Of a DNA stretch of 23,418 bases, positions 9,541-19,200 are shown piece after piece; within the stretch, counting starts at the first letter, position 1, and each line of letters starts with the position of its first letter. Below the pieces are notes generated by a model. That model made no database searches and was not told the DNA's origin. It was given only the letters and a program-made list of their open reading frames with translations. A program made the position numbers and the translations under genes. Origin of the DNA: Spirogloea muscicola (Eukaryota > Streptophyta > Zygnematophyceae > Spirogloeales > Spirogloeaceae); the NCBI GenBank assembly GCA_009602725.1, contig WELB01000023.1, forward strand, positions 408,510 through 431,927, given 5' to 3'.

Positions 9541-10510
9541 ATGCATAGTAGCCACTTTCCGCTTTCAGGCCCCTTTTGGGCTGTGTCTTTCACTTTTGGG
9601 ATGGCCTCTCCCAGCCATCGCCTAGCTCTTCTCTTTTGGGCTGGCCTTAATGACTGCCACCTCCATTGGAAGAGCTTCCCCCTGGTGGGAAACAAAAGGC
9701 ACAAGCCTCCAAAATTGTGTCGGCGTGGTCTACGATTCACGGCCCCTGTGGATGTTGTCTTATCCTTTTCGTGTCTGGCCTGTCCCAGCCGACGCCCTGT
9801 CTGGAAGGGCCTCTCCTATTCTGTGCTGGCCTTTCATAGCCGTCACACGCTTTGGGAGATGCGCCTTCTCTTTCACAACCATCGGCCCTCTTCGGAGGGG
9901 AAAGAGAAGCACTTAGAGAAGAGCTACTTCTCTCCATCGGCCCTTTCAGACGTTGTCCATAGCATTTGCACGGCGAGCCATCACTTGTCGTCAGGGACAG
10001 CAAGGTGGGCTGCTCAGCTTCACTGCCACCGGATCGCTTGCCCAGTTTTGGCATGCGGCTCTCCATCTCAATTCAACGTTCCAGGCTCATGCAGTGCACT
10101 TGCACGCAGGCCGCGCTTGGGCTGCTGCTTCTGAATTTGGTCGGGGTGACTACTTTTTCCAGCTGCAAGGTACCGCGACTTGTGGATGCTGATCAAGAGT
10201 TACTGAGCTCCTGTTCACTGTAGCCACTTGCGTAGCTTTGTGATTGAGCAGCTTTCCGCGCTTCTGAGCTTGTCTGTATACTGTGAGCTGGTTTTTCGCT
10301 AGCCTCACAATGGAAGAGCTGTTGCTTTAGACAGCCCTCGCCCCCTTCGGAAGCCACTTTCTTACAATTCACAATTATCGCCCCCTTCTCGTGCAGCTGT
10401 TATTTTGAGCTGGCCTCTCACAGCCATCACTTTATTGTGAAAGACTGTTTCTTTCTCTCTCACAGCCACTGCCTTCATTTGCGAAGAGCTGTTGTCACTT
10501 TGCTATTGCC
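9541..10510 (+). repeat. Block of degenerate GGCTGGCCT..CAGCC units upstream of the O-fucosyltransferase
   Basis: Units of the form GGGCTGGCCTTTCACAGCC recur in decayed form: near 9605-9630 (GATGGCCTCTCCCAGCCATC), 9640, 9775 (CTGGCCTGTCCCAGCC), 9830 (GCTGGCCTTTCATAGCC) and 10410 (GAGCTGGCCTCTCACAGCC). Many are followed by TCGCC or ATCGGCCC, with TTCTCTTTTGGG before them. A 199-codon open frame covers 9535-10134 but is made of these units and looks non-coding. Confidence 0.6.
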
Positions 10511-10577
10511 TCACCTTGGACGCGCTGTTTCTTCTACAGCCTCGGTTTCAGACACCGACAGTGTCGGCCACGTCGGC

Positions 10578-10613
10578 ATGGATGTTGACGTTGACGGTGG
10601 TGGACGCCTTTAA
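10578..10613 (+). other. Possible upstream ORF in the O-fucosyltransferase leader
   Basis: ATG at 10578 opens an 11-codon frame (MDVDVDGGGRL) that ends at TAA 10611-10613, about 170 nt before the main ATG at 10785. If the transcript starts upstream of it, this could reduce translation of the main frame. The transcript start is not known, so the role is conjecture. Confidence 0.3.
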
Positions 10614-10784
10614 GGGTCGTTGCCCGACGGCGAAGGGGGGCTCCGCGGCGGCAAACAATCCGGCGGCGCCGCAGATCGATTCAAACCGCCTCCCCGCGCA
10701 GCTCTCGGACACCGCGCTCGGACCAGGCGCCGCCGCCTCGCAGCCATCGGCGCCTTCGCCGCCGCCGCCGCCTCTGCGCGCGCG

Positions 10785-13700
10785 ATGACTGCGCCGCGCG
10801 GCCNNNNNNNNNNNNNNNNNNNNNNNNNNNNNNNNNNNNNNNNNNNNNNNNNNNNNNNNNNNNNNNNNNNNNNNNNNNNNNNNNNNNNNNNNNNNNNNNN
10901 NNNNNNNNNNNNNNNNNNNNNNNNNNNNNNNNNNNNNNNNNNNNNNNNNNNNNNNNNNCCGCCGTCGGGGCGCAGCCCCCGCACGCCGCGCCTGGGCGCG
11001 CTGCGCGGGCCGCCGCGCTCGCTCCGCCAGCACCTCGGCGGCTACCTCGCCTGGCTGCTCTACAAGCGCCCCCGCTACGTCGCGCTCCTCCTCCTCGTCT
11101 ACGCCGCCTTCACCTGGACGTACGCCGGCTACGTCTCGAGCGTCCTCCCTGACGGCGTCCAGGACCTCCTGTCGTCCGACGCCGTCGCGGTCGCCCGCCC
11201 CCCGCCGCTGCCGGGCTCCGTGTACCAGAGCCCCGACATATACCGGCGACTGCAGCTCGAACTTCGTCGCGAGCACGAGAACGCAACCTTTGGGGTGAGT
11301 GCCTCCCCTGCACCATCATCTCTTGGCATTGACGGTTTTGCTGGAGTCGCAGTCATGTGCCATCTCCGTGTGTGGCTGCTGCAAGTCGACTATTGGGAAT
11401 AGTTGTGATCAACCTTGCTGCCTGTATTCCACTTGACCAAGCAATATGTTATCGTCATCAGGAAATGCAAGTGTGGAAGCGGCCGCTGCCAGGCGAGGAG
11501 TGGCGCCCGTGCGCCGCCCGCGGCCGAGACGAGCCGGGTTCGACCGTCTCCCTTCTCGATCTGTACCTGCTTCCATCAACACTTGCAGTAGCAGAGCCTG
11601 ATGTGGCGGCGTTTTGCAAGCCCGCAGGCTTACCGGAGAAGACCAACGGATTCATCATCGTCAGCGCTAACGGCGGCCTCAATCAGCAGCGCTCTTCGGT
11701 ATGCTCAACTTTTGCACGTCTCCTACTTATCATGCCCCTTCAGAACCTCCATGGACCTCCTCTGTGCTAATCCCAGACCCTTTGCCCGGCCTCCCTCTGC
11801 ACAGATCTGCAATGCTGTCGCAGTGGCACGACTGCTCAACGCTACACTCGTTGTGCCGCACTTCCATTACAACCCCATCTGGAAGGACCCCAGGTGCTGA
11901 CACTACTCTCTGCTCGCCGTCCTGCTTCGGTTTTGTACCTGTTTTGTGCTTGCTTGCCCTGCTTTGTTAGCACATTCTCATGGCCCTACATTGTTTCCCC
12001 TGTAAACACCCTGCAGCTCGTTTGGCGACATCTTCGATGAAGAGCATTTTATCTCGTCTTTGGCAAATGACGTGCGTATTGTCAAGGAGCTTCCACCGGA
12101 TGTGCTGGAGGGCCTCGGCGAGACAGTGCAGGGCTTCAAGGTCCGCATCGCCGCATGGGCGCCCGCCAGCTTCTACCTCGAGAATGTCCTTCCACAGCTG
12201 CTCGAAGCAAGGTCTCTGCCGTGAAACCCCACTGCAATCAGAGAGTTAGTTTGGCCATGCATGGCCGACAATTGCTACTGGCCTCATTTTCCCCTGCTTC
12301 CTTTCTCCTCGTCCTCTGGCTTCATCTTATAGCTGCTCTTAGTGAGTACCTTTTCCTTAGGCTCTAGTCGCCGTAGTTGCAGCAGATGCTTAAGATAATT
12401 GTGATCATGTTTTGCTGATTGCAGGGTTATTCGCTTCTCGCCCTTCGCAAATCGGCTGTCCTACGATGGCATTCCCCCCGACATACAGCGGCTGCGGTGC
12501 CGCGTCAATTTTGAGGCGCTCCGCTTCGCGCCACCCATTGCTGCTGCTGCAGCCCGGCTCAGGCAGCGCCTGCGTGAGCGGGCCCGGCATGACAAGGGCC
12601 TGTACGTTGCTGTCCACCTACGCTTTGAGAAGGTGCAGGCTCGCTGCAGCACCTTCTGCATGTTCCTTGTGCAGTTGTGATCTTGCGTCCAACTTCCGAA
12701 ATGCTCCTGTTATCTGGAGAGGATAGAGCTTCAGGGCTCAAACAACTATCCACCGTGCTCCTACCGATAGGATAGTGATTAGCAGGCCTTCAAAAAAGTC
12801 CCCTGTCAATATGCTTGCCAATATGCTTGCCAGAATTTGGCTTTCTGACAAGCAGGTGATCCTGGCCTTGTGAATGAAGGACATGATCGCCTTCTCAAAT
12901 TGCGTGTACGATGGCGGGCCTGAGGAGAAGCGGGAGATGGACGAGTTTCGCGAGTATGGGTGGCGTGGGAAATTCTCCAAGCCGGGCCGCAAGCACATAG
13001 ATCCTGGCGAGCGGAGGCAGGATGGCAAGTGCCCCCTCACTCCGCTGGAGGTATGCCTTCATCTGTTACACCATGGCACTTGCCTCCCACTTAAGCTGCA
13101 AGCCTCGGCGGCAGGTCACTGAGCAGTCCTGGCCATTGTCTTTCGCAGGTTGGCATGATGCTGCGGGGCATGGGTTTTCCCAGCACAACACGCATCTTCA
13201 TTGCAGCCGGCAAGCTGTACCAGGCGGACCGCAACATGGCGCCTCTACGTGCCATGTTCCCAGGCTTGCAGAGCAAGGAGTTGCTGCTATCTCGTGAGGA
13301 GCTTGCGTCATTTCAGGTCCGTATTGGCCACTGTCTTGCTGGGTTGGCCCCTCCCTTGCAGATATGCCGCTTGTGTGCTGCCTTGATCAAAGTTGGCTCC
13401 GTTGGCCTTGCTGCTGGAAGCTTGCTGCTTGTCTGCTGCCTTTACTGGGCATGGCTGTGACTTTTGGTGCTTAGCTGTGGCAGCTAGTGGTTACTGATTG
13501 CTAAGTAGCCAACTATCACTCGGCAGATGGACTTCGGTCTTATGTTGATATGGATGTGGGCTCACAGCTAAGCCCTGCCTTAGTGGTGTGTATGTCTTCC
13601 ATTTGCCGACCCGCAGAATTACTCCTCGCGAATGGCTGCGCTGGATTATTCAGTGTGCCTGCACAGCGAGGTCTTTGTGACGACGCAGGGTGGCAACTTT

Positions 13701-14331
13701 CCACAAATCCTGGTCGGCCACCGCCGTTACCTAAATCTCGGCCATTGGAAGACAATCCGGCCCGACAAGAGGCGAATGGCTGTACTTCTTGACAACCTCA
13801 CGCTTGAGTGCGGCACCTTCCCTCTCCCAAAAGGCCCCGGCCTCGCCCCGCCCCGCCCCTTGCCTATCTTGGGAGCTCCCATCTGTATGGTCACCTTGTT
13901 TGGTTGCTTGTCACACTAATTGTCACACTGAGCAAATTGCGTATTGTCATTAAAAGTGCTGGCTGCGGTCACTGCACATTTAAGAAGCCTTCTAAGGGCT
14001 GCTAGTGGGTCTTATGATCAGGTGGGATGATTTTACGAGCAACATGCTAGCGATGCGAGAGCACAACGATGTGAAGGGGTGCAATGCCCGCAAGCTCGGC
14101 GCATCTGTGTACACCTTCCCGGCTCCCGAGTGCATGTGCCGTGCACAGGTTGCAGCCACTCAGCTCTCGCAGGGCGGCGCTGCCGAATTGCAGGGCGACC
14201 ATGGCAAGACCGACCATAGTGTGGGGGACAGTGTCGGTGACAGTAAGCCCCTCTTGCTGCCGGAGCGGATAATTGCGCAGGTGGCTGGCGGCGGGGATGA
14301 TGGTGATCGTGGTGAGGATGACGACATGTAG
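10785..14331 (+). CDS. O-fucosyltransferase family protein (plant type, PF10250)
   Basis: Nine exons: 10785-11294, 11462-11698, 11805-11893, 12017-12211, 12425-12632, 12880-13050, 13149-13316, 13617-13807 and 14022-14331. Length is about 692 residues, but exon 1 contains an N gap. The N-terminus is a type II membrane anchor: basic residues, then [20 protein letters not shown], implying a Golgi lumenal enzyme. The catalytic region has the plant family signatures [103 protein letters not shown] and [13 protein letters not shown]. The Arg in HLRFEKD corresponds to the GDP-fucose binding Arg of this fold; the acceptor is unknown. The C-terminal ~50 residues after CMC are acidic and low-complexity ([12 protein letters not shown]). 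Weak points are the exon 2 start (11462) and the acceptor before exon 6 (GAATGAAG, no pyrimidine tract), although frame and homology support both. The window does not show which of the many plant paralogues this is. Confidence 0.9.
10804..10958. other. Assembly gap (155 N) inside exon 1 of the O-fucosyltransferase
   Basis: A run of N lies in a very GC-rich stretch between the start codon and the membrane anchor. The frame after the gap agrees with that of the ATG at 10785 if the N count is right, but gap lengths in draft assemblies can be estimates. The missing part should encode the cytosolic N-terminus. Confidence 0.95.
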
Positions 14332-14990
14332 CTCTTAAGACTTGCAGCCGCTGTTGCTACAAGTGCATCTCAAAGCTCTATGAGTGAAGATGCTTCTCTC
14401 TTGCTTAGTGCAAGCCAAGATGCCAATTCATGTATATGTGCCTAGAAGTCCTCGTAACCTTTATCTCCAGGGCCGTCCAGCTTGCAGCAGCTGGTCCTGC
14501 TTTAGAGCACTTTAGCACCTTCATACACTGTGGCACTATAAGTGCAACAGCAAACAGGCCAGTCGTCGTTGTCAGCCCTGGCAGCGACCATTCTATTATT
14601 CTTTCTGCAGCCTCGCCAAGAAGAACAGGCGTCGCTGCACGGCTTCATTGACAAAGTGAGCATGAAGCTCGTGAGCATTTCAAGATCAGATCTTCCAAGA
14701 CAGTGAGCACGCCAATAGCTTCTGCAGATTGTCACAAGTATGGCTGCTCTAATTTGTCCAGGTCAGGGGCGACTGCTGGCTGCTGAGGTTGGCTGGACTA
14801 AGGAGATAATGTAAGGGAATAATTCATGTGACAGGCAGCATTGCTGGTCACACCTACGTACAAACTGATATCTGCTAATTACGGACTGCATACTTCGATC
14901 TGAATTAGAGGGATGGAGATGAAGGCGAGTTATATGGACTAAGGATGGAACATTGGGAGAGTGGAATATAACAAAAAAAAGAAAAAGGAC
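14332..14990. other. 3' flank of the O-fucosyltransferase gene
   Basis: No further gene was found. The 3' UTR must begin here. An A-rich tract at about 14970-14987 (ACAAAAAAAAGAAAAAGG) and a TGTAA near 14810 are visible, but neither can be assigned as the cleavage signal. Confidence 0.45.
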
Positions 14991-14999
14991 CTTGTATCG

Positions 15000-15470
15000 T
15001 TTAACTGTGGGCTGGCCCTTCACAGCCCTCGCCCCATGGAGCAGAGCCGCATATTCTGACCTCGGTTGAGCATCTGAGTGCACAGTATGCGACTCTCTTT
15101 TTTCTTACCATGGTCTAACCCTTGCATCTGCAAGCTGGCCTTCTTCTAGCTGCCGTCTCTGTCTATCCGCGAGGGGACTGCTCTCTGGGTACTAGTCCTT
15201 TCTAACTTGCAGCTGCCAACTAGGGGTTACCAAGGGACCATCCTTATGGTACTTGCATAGATGTGTGCAATCACCACTCTCCGGCCCCTTTGGACCTTGT
15301 CCAACCTTTTCGTGTCCAGTTGTGTAGTTTTTCGCATTTGGCACCCCTTTGTTGTGGCCTTTGGACATTGTCCATTCTTTTCTGGGCTGGCTTTGCTAGC
15401 CCCTCTTTTTCCATAGGCGAGCAATTTCTTCTTTTCCGGGCTGGCCTTCCACAGCCCTCGCCACCTTGCC
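15000..15470 (+). repeat. Dispersed hairpin repeat cluster, right-hand spacer
   Basis: Units GGGCTGGCCCTTCACAGCCC (15007), GGGCTGGCTTTGCTAGCCCC (15388) and GGGCTGGCCTTCCACAGCCC (15438) are present. The segment around 15371-15435 (CATTCTTTTCTGGGCTGG, TAGCCCC, CATAGGCGAGCAATTTCTTC) is the inverted counterpart of 6340-6410 for about 55 nt. Non-coding. Confidence 0.65.
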
Positions 15471-15664
15471 CCTAGATTATCCTGTCACATTTGTATGTGC
15501 TCACTCGTGGGTACTGACGTCCCAGTACCCCCTTCAGCTGCAGCCTCACAATTACTTTAAGCCCCTTAGCATACGGGCTTCATTGATGTAACTCCCGATT
15601 TCGCACAACCTTTTGCCTGAAAATTTTATTAGGCTTAATCTGGCCTTCCTTCCTTCCATGCCCA

Positions 15665-15850
15665 CAGCACTCCTATGCGTTGCATCAGAAGCTGGTCGAG
15701 CCTTAGCTGGTAGTTCGAGAGCTTGTCGATTGCCGTCCGGTATTCGAGCATCAGTTAGCGACCTCTATGTGCTGACTCGTGGTTACTGAGCGGGTCAGCT
15801 TAGCAGCAGGTGACGTACATTGGTCAATGTGCTTGCCTTTGTACTTGGCC
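15665..15850 (+). repeat. Dispersed repeat R1, copy b
   Basis: Diverged direct copy of 15910-16135, lying about 60 nt before it. Shared blocks are AGAAGCTGGTCGAGC, TTAGCGACCT, CGTGGTTACTGAGCGGGTCA and ATGTGCTTGCCTTTGTACT. The hairpin stem is CTGACTCG/CGGGTCAG (15772-15798). Confidence 0.75.
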
Positions 15851-15909
15851 ACACATGGCCGCGCTTGCTTCTTCACATGGCCTCCCCATCTCTTAATACA
15901 CACGCATCC

Positions 15910-16135
15910 TTGTCGCTAATGCCTTGAACCAGAAAGCAGGTCGAGCTCTAGCTGGTGGCAGAAGGCTTCGTATTTGAGATCTAGTATTCATGCATCGTTT
16001 AGCGACCTTCATGTTTTGACCCGTGGTTACTGAGCGGGTCAATCTGCTGTAGATTATATAGATCTTTAGATGTGCTTGCCTTTGTACTCGGCCATCTGGC
16101 CTACATTTGTTTCAAATACACGAATTTTCCTTCTC
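15910..16135 (+). repeat. Dispersed repeat R1, copy c
   Basis: The best-preserved partner of the inverted copy at 6075-6305. It contains CCAGAAAGCAGGTCGAGC, GTGGCAGAAGGCTTCGTAT, GACCCGTGGTTACTGAGCGG and TTGTTTCAAATACACGAA. The stem TTGACCCG/CGGGTCAA lies at 16016-16042. It ends about 157 nt upstream of the GH127 ATG, so it lies in the promoter or 5' UTR region of that gene. Confidence 0.85.
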
Positions 16136-16291
16136 ACTCGGGAAGAGCTTACTTCTGAGTGCAGAGTCGACAATTCATCGGGAATTAGTGTTGCTGTGCC
16201 AAGTTAGAGCTTGCAGTAAAGCCACTGCAGGGGCAGCGGTTGCAGGGTGGCCGCTTGCCGAGGAGGCGGAGGCGGAGGGAGGGAGGCGGCC

Positions 16292-19200
16292 ATGGCGAGC
16301 CTGTCGCTGCCGCGGCTGCCAGTGGCCGCCGCAGCTCTGCAGGCCCTGCTGCTCCTCCTCCTGCTTGCCGCGGCCAAGCCGGCTGCCGCCAAGGAGTGCA
16401 CCAACATTCCCACGCAGCTCGGCTTGTTGGGAGCCGGCGGCGACGGCAATGGCGGGCGCGGCCGCATGCTCGGCAGCGGCGGCCAGGCCTTCCTGGCGGA
16501 CGTGCCGCTGGCGGACGTGCGGCTGGCGGCGGGCTCGCCGCAGGCGGTGGGGCAGGCCACCAACCTGGCGTACCTGCTCCTGCTCGACGTCGACCGCCTG
16601 GTGTGGAGCTTCCGGTGCGCCCCACCAGTAGCCCGCGCTGGCTGTGACGGCAGTATATACGGCGCGAGCCCTTTCATAAGCCATGGTCTCAGCAAAATTT
16701 GGATAACGTATGATTGTTACTGCCTTTTGTCCGCCTCATTGATGATGTTCGATGATCCGACAGGACCACGGCGGGCCTGCCGGCGCCGGGCAGCCCCTAC
16801 AGCGGCTGGGAGGCTCCTGCCTCGGAGCTGCGTGGCCACTTTGTTGGTGAGTTGCTGAGATGCCTTTCCAAGCGGTGTCGTATCGTGCCTCTGCAGAATG
16901 AGCAAGAAATGCTTTGGTGATCTACTCTCAGGAGGCAAGTATCTGAAGACTCGTGGGTGCTTCGTCCTCTGTCGAGCACCTTCAAAGTGCTGAATGAAGA
17001 AGCTTGACAGTGCTACGACGTCGCAAGCATACTCGGCATCATCCCAAAAAATTAAGAATTAATGGGTCTTCAGTGCATCCACTCCAATGCCAGACTCACT
17101 CACACTATGTTCAAGCTGTCTAAGCAAGCACCCGCTGTGAACGTGGTAGACACTGACGGGTGTTTCTATTGGCAGGTCACTACCTCAGTGCAACGGCACT
17201 CATGTGGGCGAGCACCAACGCCACGGTGCTCAAACAAAAGATGGAGGCGCTGGTGGCCGCACTCAAAGAATGCCAGGACAAAATTGGTACTGGGTATCTC
17301 TCCGCCTTCCCTACGGAGCTCTTTGACCGCGTCGAGGCGATCCAGCCCGTCTGGGCACCATACTACACCATTCACAAGGTTTGCCTTACCTGCCCTCAAT
17401 TGCTGTATATTAATGAGTTCAGGTTGATCCATGGCTGAGGAACAGTTTACAAGTGAGACTTCGAAGATCTCACTGTGAGTTGCCACGCTGGGGGAATGCA
17501 CAGATCATGGCGGGCCTGGTGGACCAGTATGAGCTGGCTGGGAGCGAGCTGGCACTCCAAATGGCAACGCGCATGGCGGACTACTTCCGTGTGCGTGTGG
17601 AGGCCGTAATCGAGCGCTTCACGATCGAGCGCCACTGGCGGTCCCTGAACGAGGAGTTTGGCGGCATGAACGATGTCCTCTACCGCCTCTATCACATCAC
17701 GGTCCTCCCTCTAAACCTTGTGGACTTCCAGACTTGCAAGTTTGTCTTGCAATGGTGATCTGACTTCTTGCACTCAACTGCCTGCCCGCTTGCTTGCAAC
17801 TTCTTAGTGACTGATGAGTGGGTCTCAGCTGCTTCAATCAGCAGGTCATAATTGGGTTGCCATTGGCAGTACTTGAGGCCTCTGCCTTGCCTTGTATAAT
17901 CTGTAGGACAATTCAGCATATCTGAAACTGGCGCACCTGTTCGACAAGCCGTGCTTCCTGGGCCCACTTGCGCTTGAGGTGCAATGCTCTGTCAATAACC
18001 AAACCCTGCAGTTGGTGCTGTCCTTCTGCAGGAGGGCTTGTCATAGAGACCTCCTATGCTGGGCAAAGGCAGCAAGCCTATGGGCATGTTCTGCATTTGG
18101 TACATTTGCAGCAAAGTCTGGTCCTTAGAATTGCTGTCCCTTAGTGCTCTTGCATTGTAAATAATCGGATCAAGGCTGACATCTGTCAGAGGCTAAAGCT
18201 TGCTTGGTGAGTAAACACTTGCAAGCACCTTCTTGAGAAACTCATGCACATCCAGTGCGCTAGACAGCTCAATGAGGAGGCTGAGAAAGCATCCTTGAGT
18301 CATGTCCTATGCTCAAAAGTGCAGGTCGACGAGCTAGCTGGGTACCACTCGAACACGCACATCCCAATCATTGTCGGAGTACAGCTGCGGTATGAGTTAA
18401 CTGGGGACGAGGTTTACAAGGTAGAGGCCGCTTAGGAGGCAGGACATTTCTGAAGCACTTTGACTGGATCCAGTGCCAAATTCTGGCGACTGTATGGTAG
18501 ATGAGTGCCCTTGCTTCTTGCAGGGGACTTGTGCCTCAGTATCTTGTGGCTCTATTGGGTGGCAGAACATTGCTGAGAACTTCATGCATGCAGTCAACAC
18601 ATCACACCGCTACACGACTGGCGGCACCTCCGCTTGGGAGTTCTGGCAAGCACTGCTCTTCCCCTGTGGTGATATGAAATATAAGTCAGCTCTATCTGCT
18701 TGAAGCTCTAGACGCATGCCACAACTTGGGGAGGAGGATGTGTGCGCTCACCAATGAGTTTCATTTGCCGTCGTTAACAGGGAGGACCCTCATCGCCTGG
18801 GCGACACTCTCCAGCAGGAGGACCAGGAGTCTTGCACAACTTATAACATGCTAAAGGTGCCCCGATCGCTGAGGTGCAATTGTTAGGCGGCCACGTCCTT
18901 CTTCTTGGCCCACCGCTGTGCATGTTGGCCTTCTCAAATTTTCAGTCTAGTGTGATAGTGTCAATTTGACACTATCCCCTTTGAGCAAGATATCGCTTCT
19001 CTTTTCTAGCACATGATGAAAATCCTCATCTACTTCACATGCAGGTATCTCGCAATCTGTTCCGATGGACAAGGGACGCTTCCTTTGCAGAGTTTTATGA
19101 GAGGAACGTTATAAACGGCATCATGGGCACACAGCGTGGTACAGAGCCTGGGAAAATGATCTACATGCTTCCACTGGGAGCCGGCAACTCAAAAGCGAGA

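Noticed and set aside
9535-10134. 199-codon open frame on the + strand
   Set aside because: It begins with GTG, is made of degenerate GGCCT..CAGCC repeat units and resembles no protein family.
10548-11276. Minus-strand open frame across the N gap
   Set aside because: It is antisense to O-fucosyltransferase exon 1, stays open only because of the N run and GC bias, and has no recognisable domain.
12803-12832. Duplicated CAATATGCTTGC in O-fucosyltransferase intron 5
   Set aside because: Two short tandem copies in an intron with no further structure; expected from replication slippage.
16175-16695. Long antisense open frames opposite GH127 exon 1
   Set aside because: They are shadows of a GC-rich coding exon. 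The + strand frame carries the signal peptide and family motifs.
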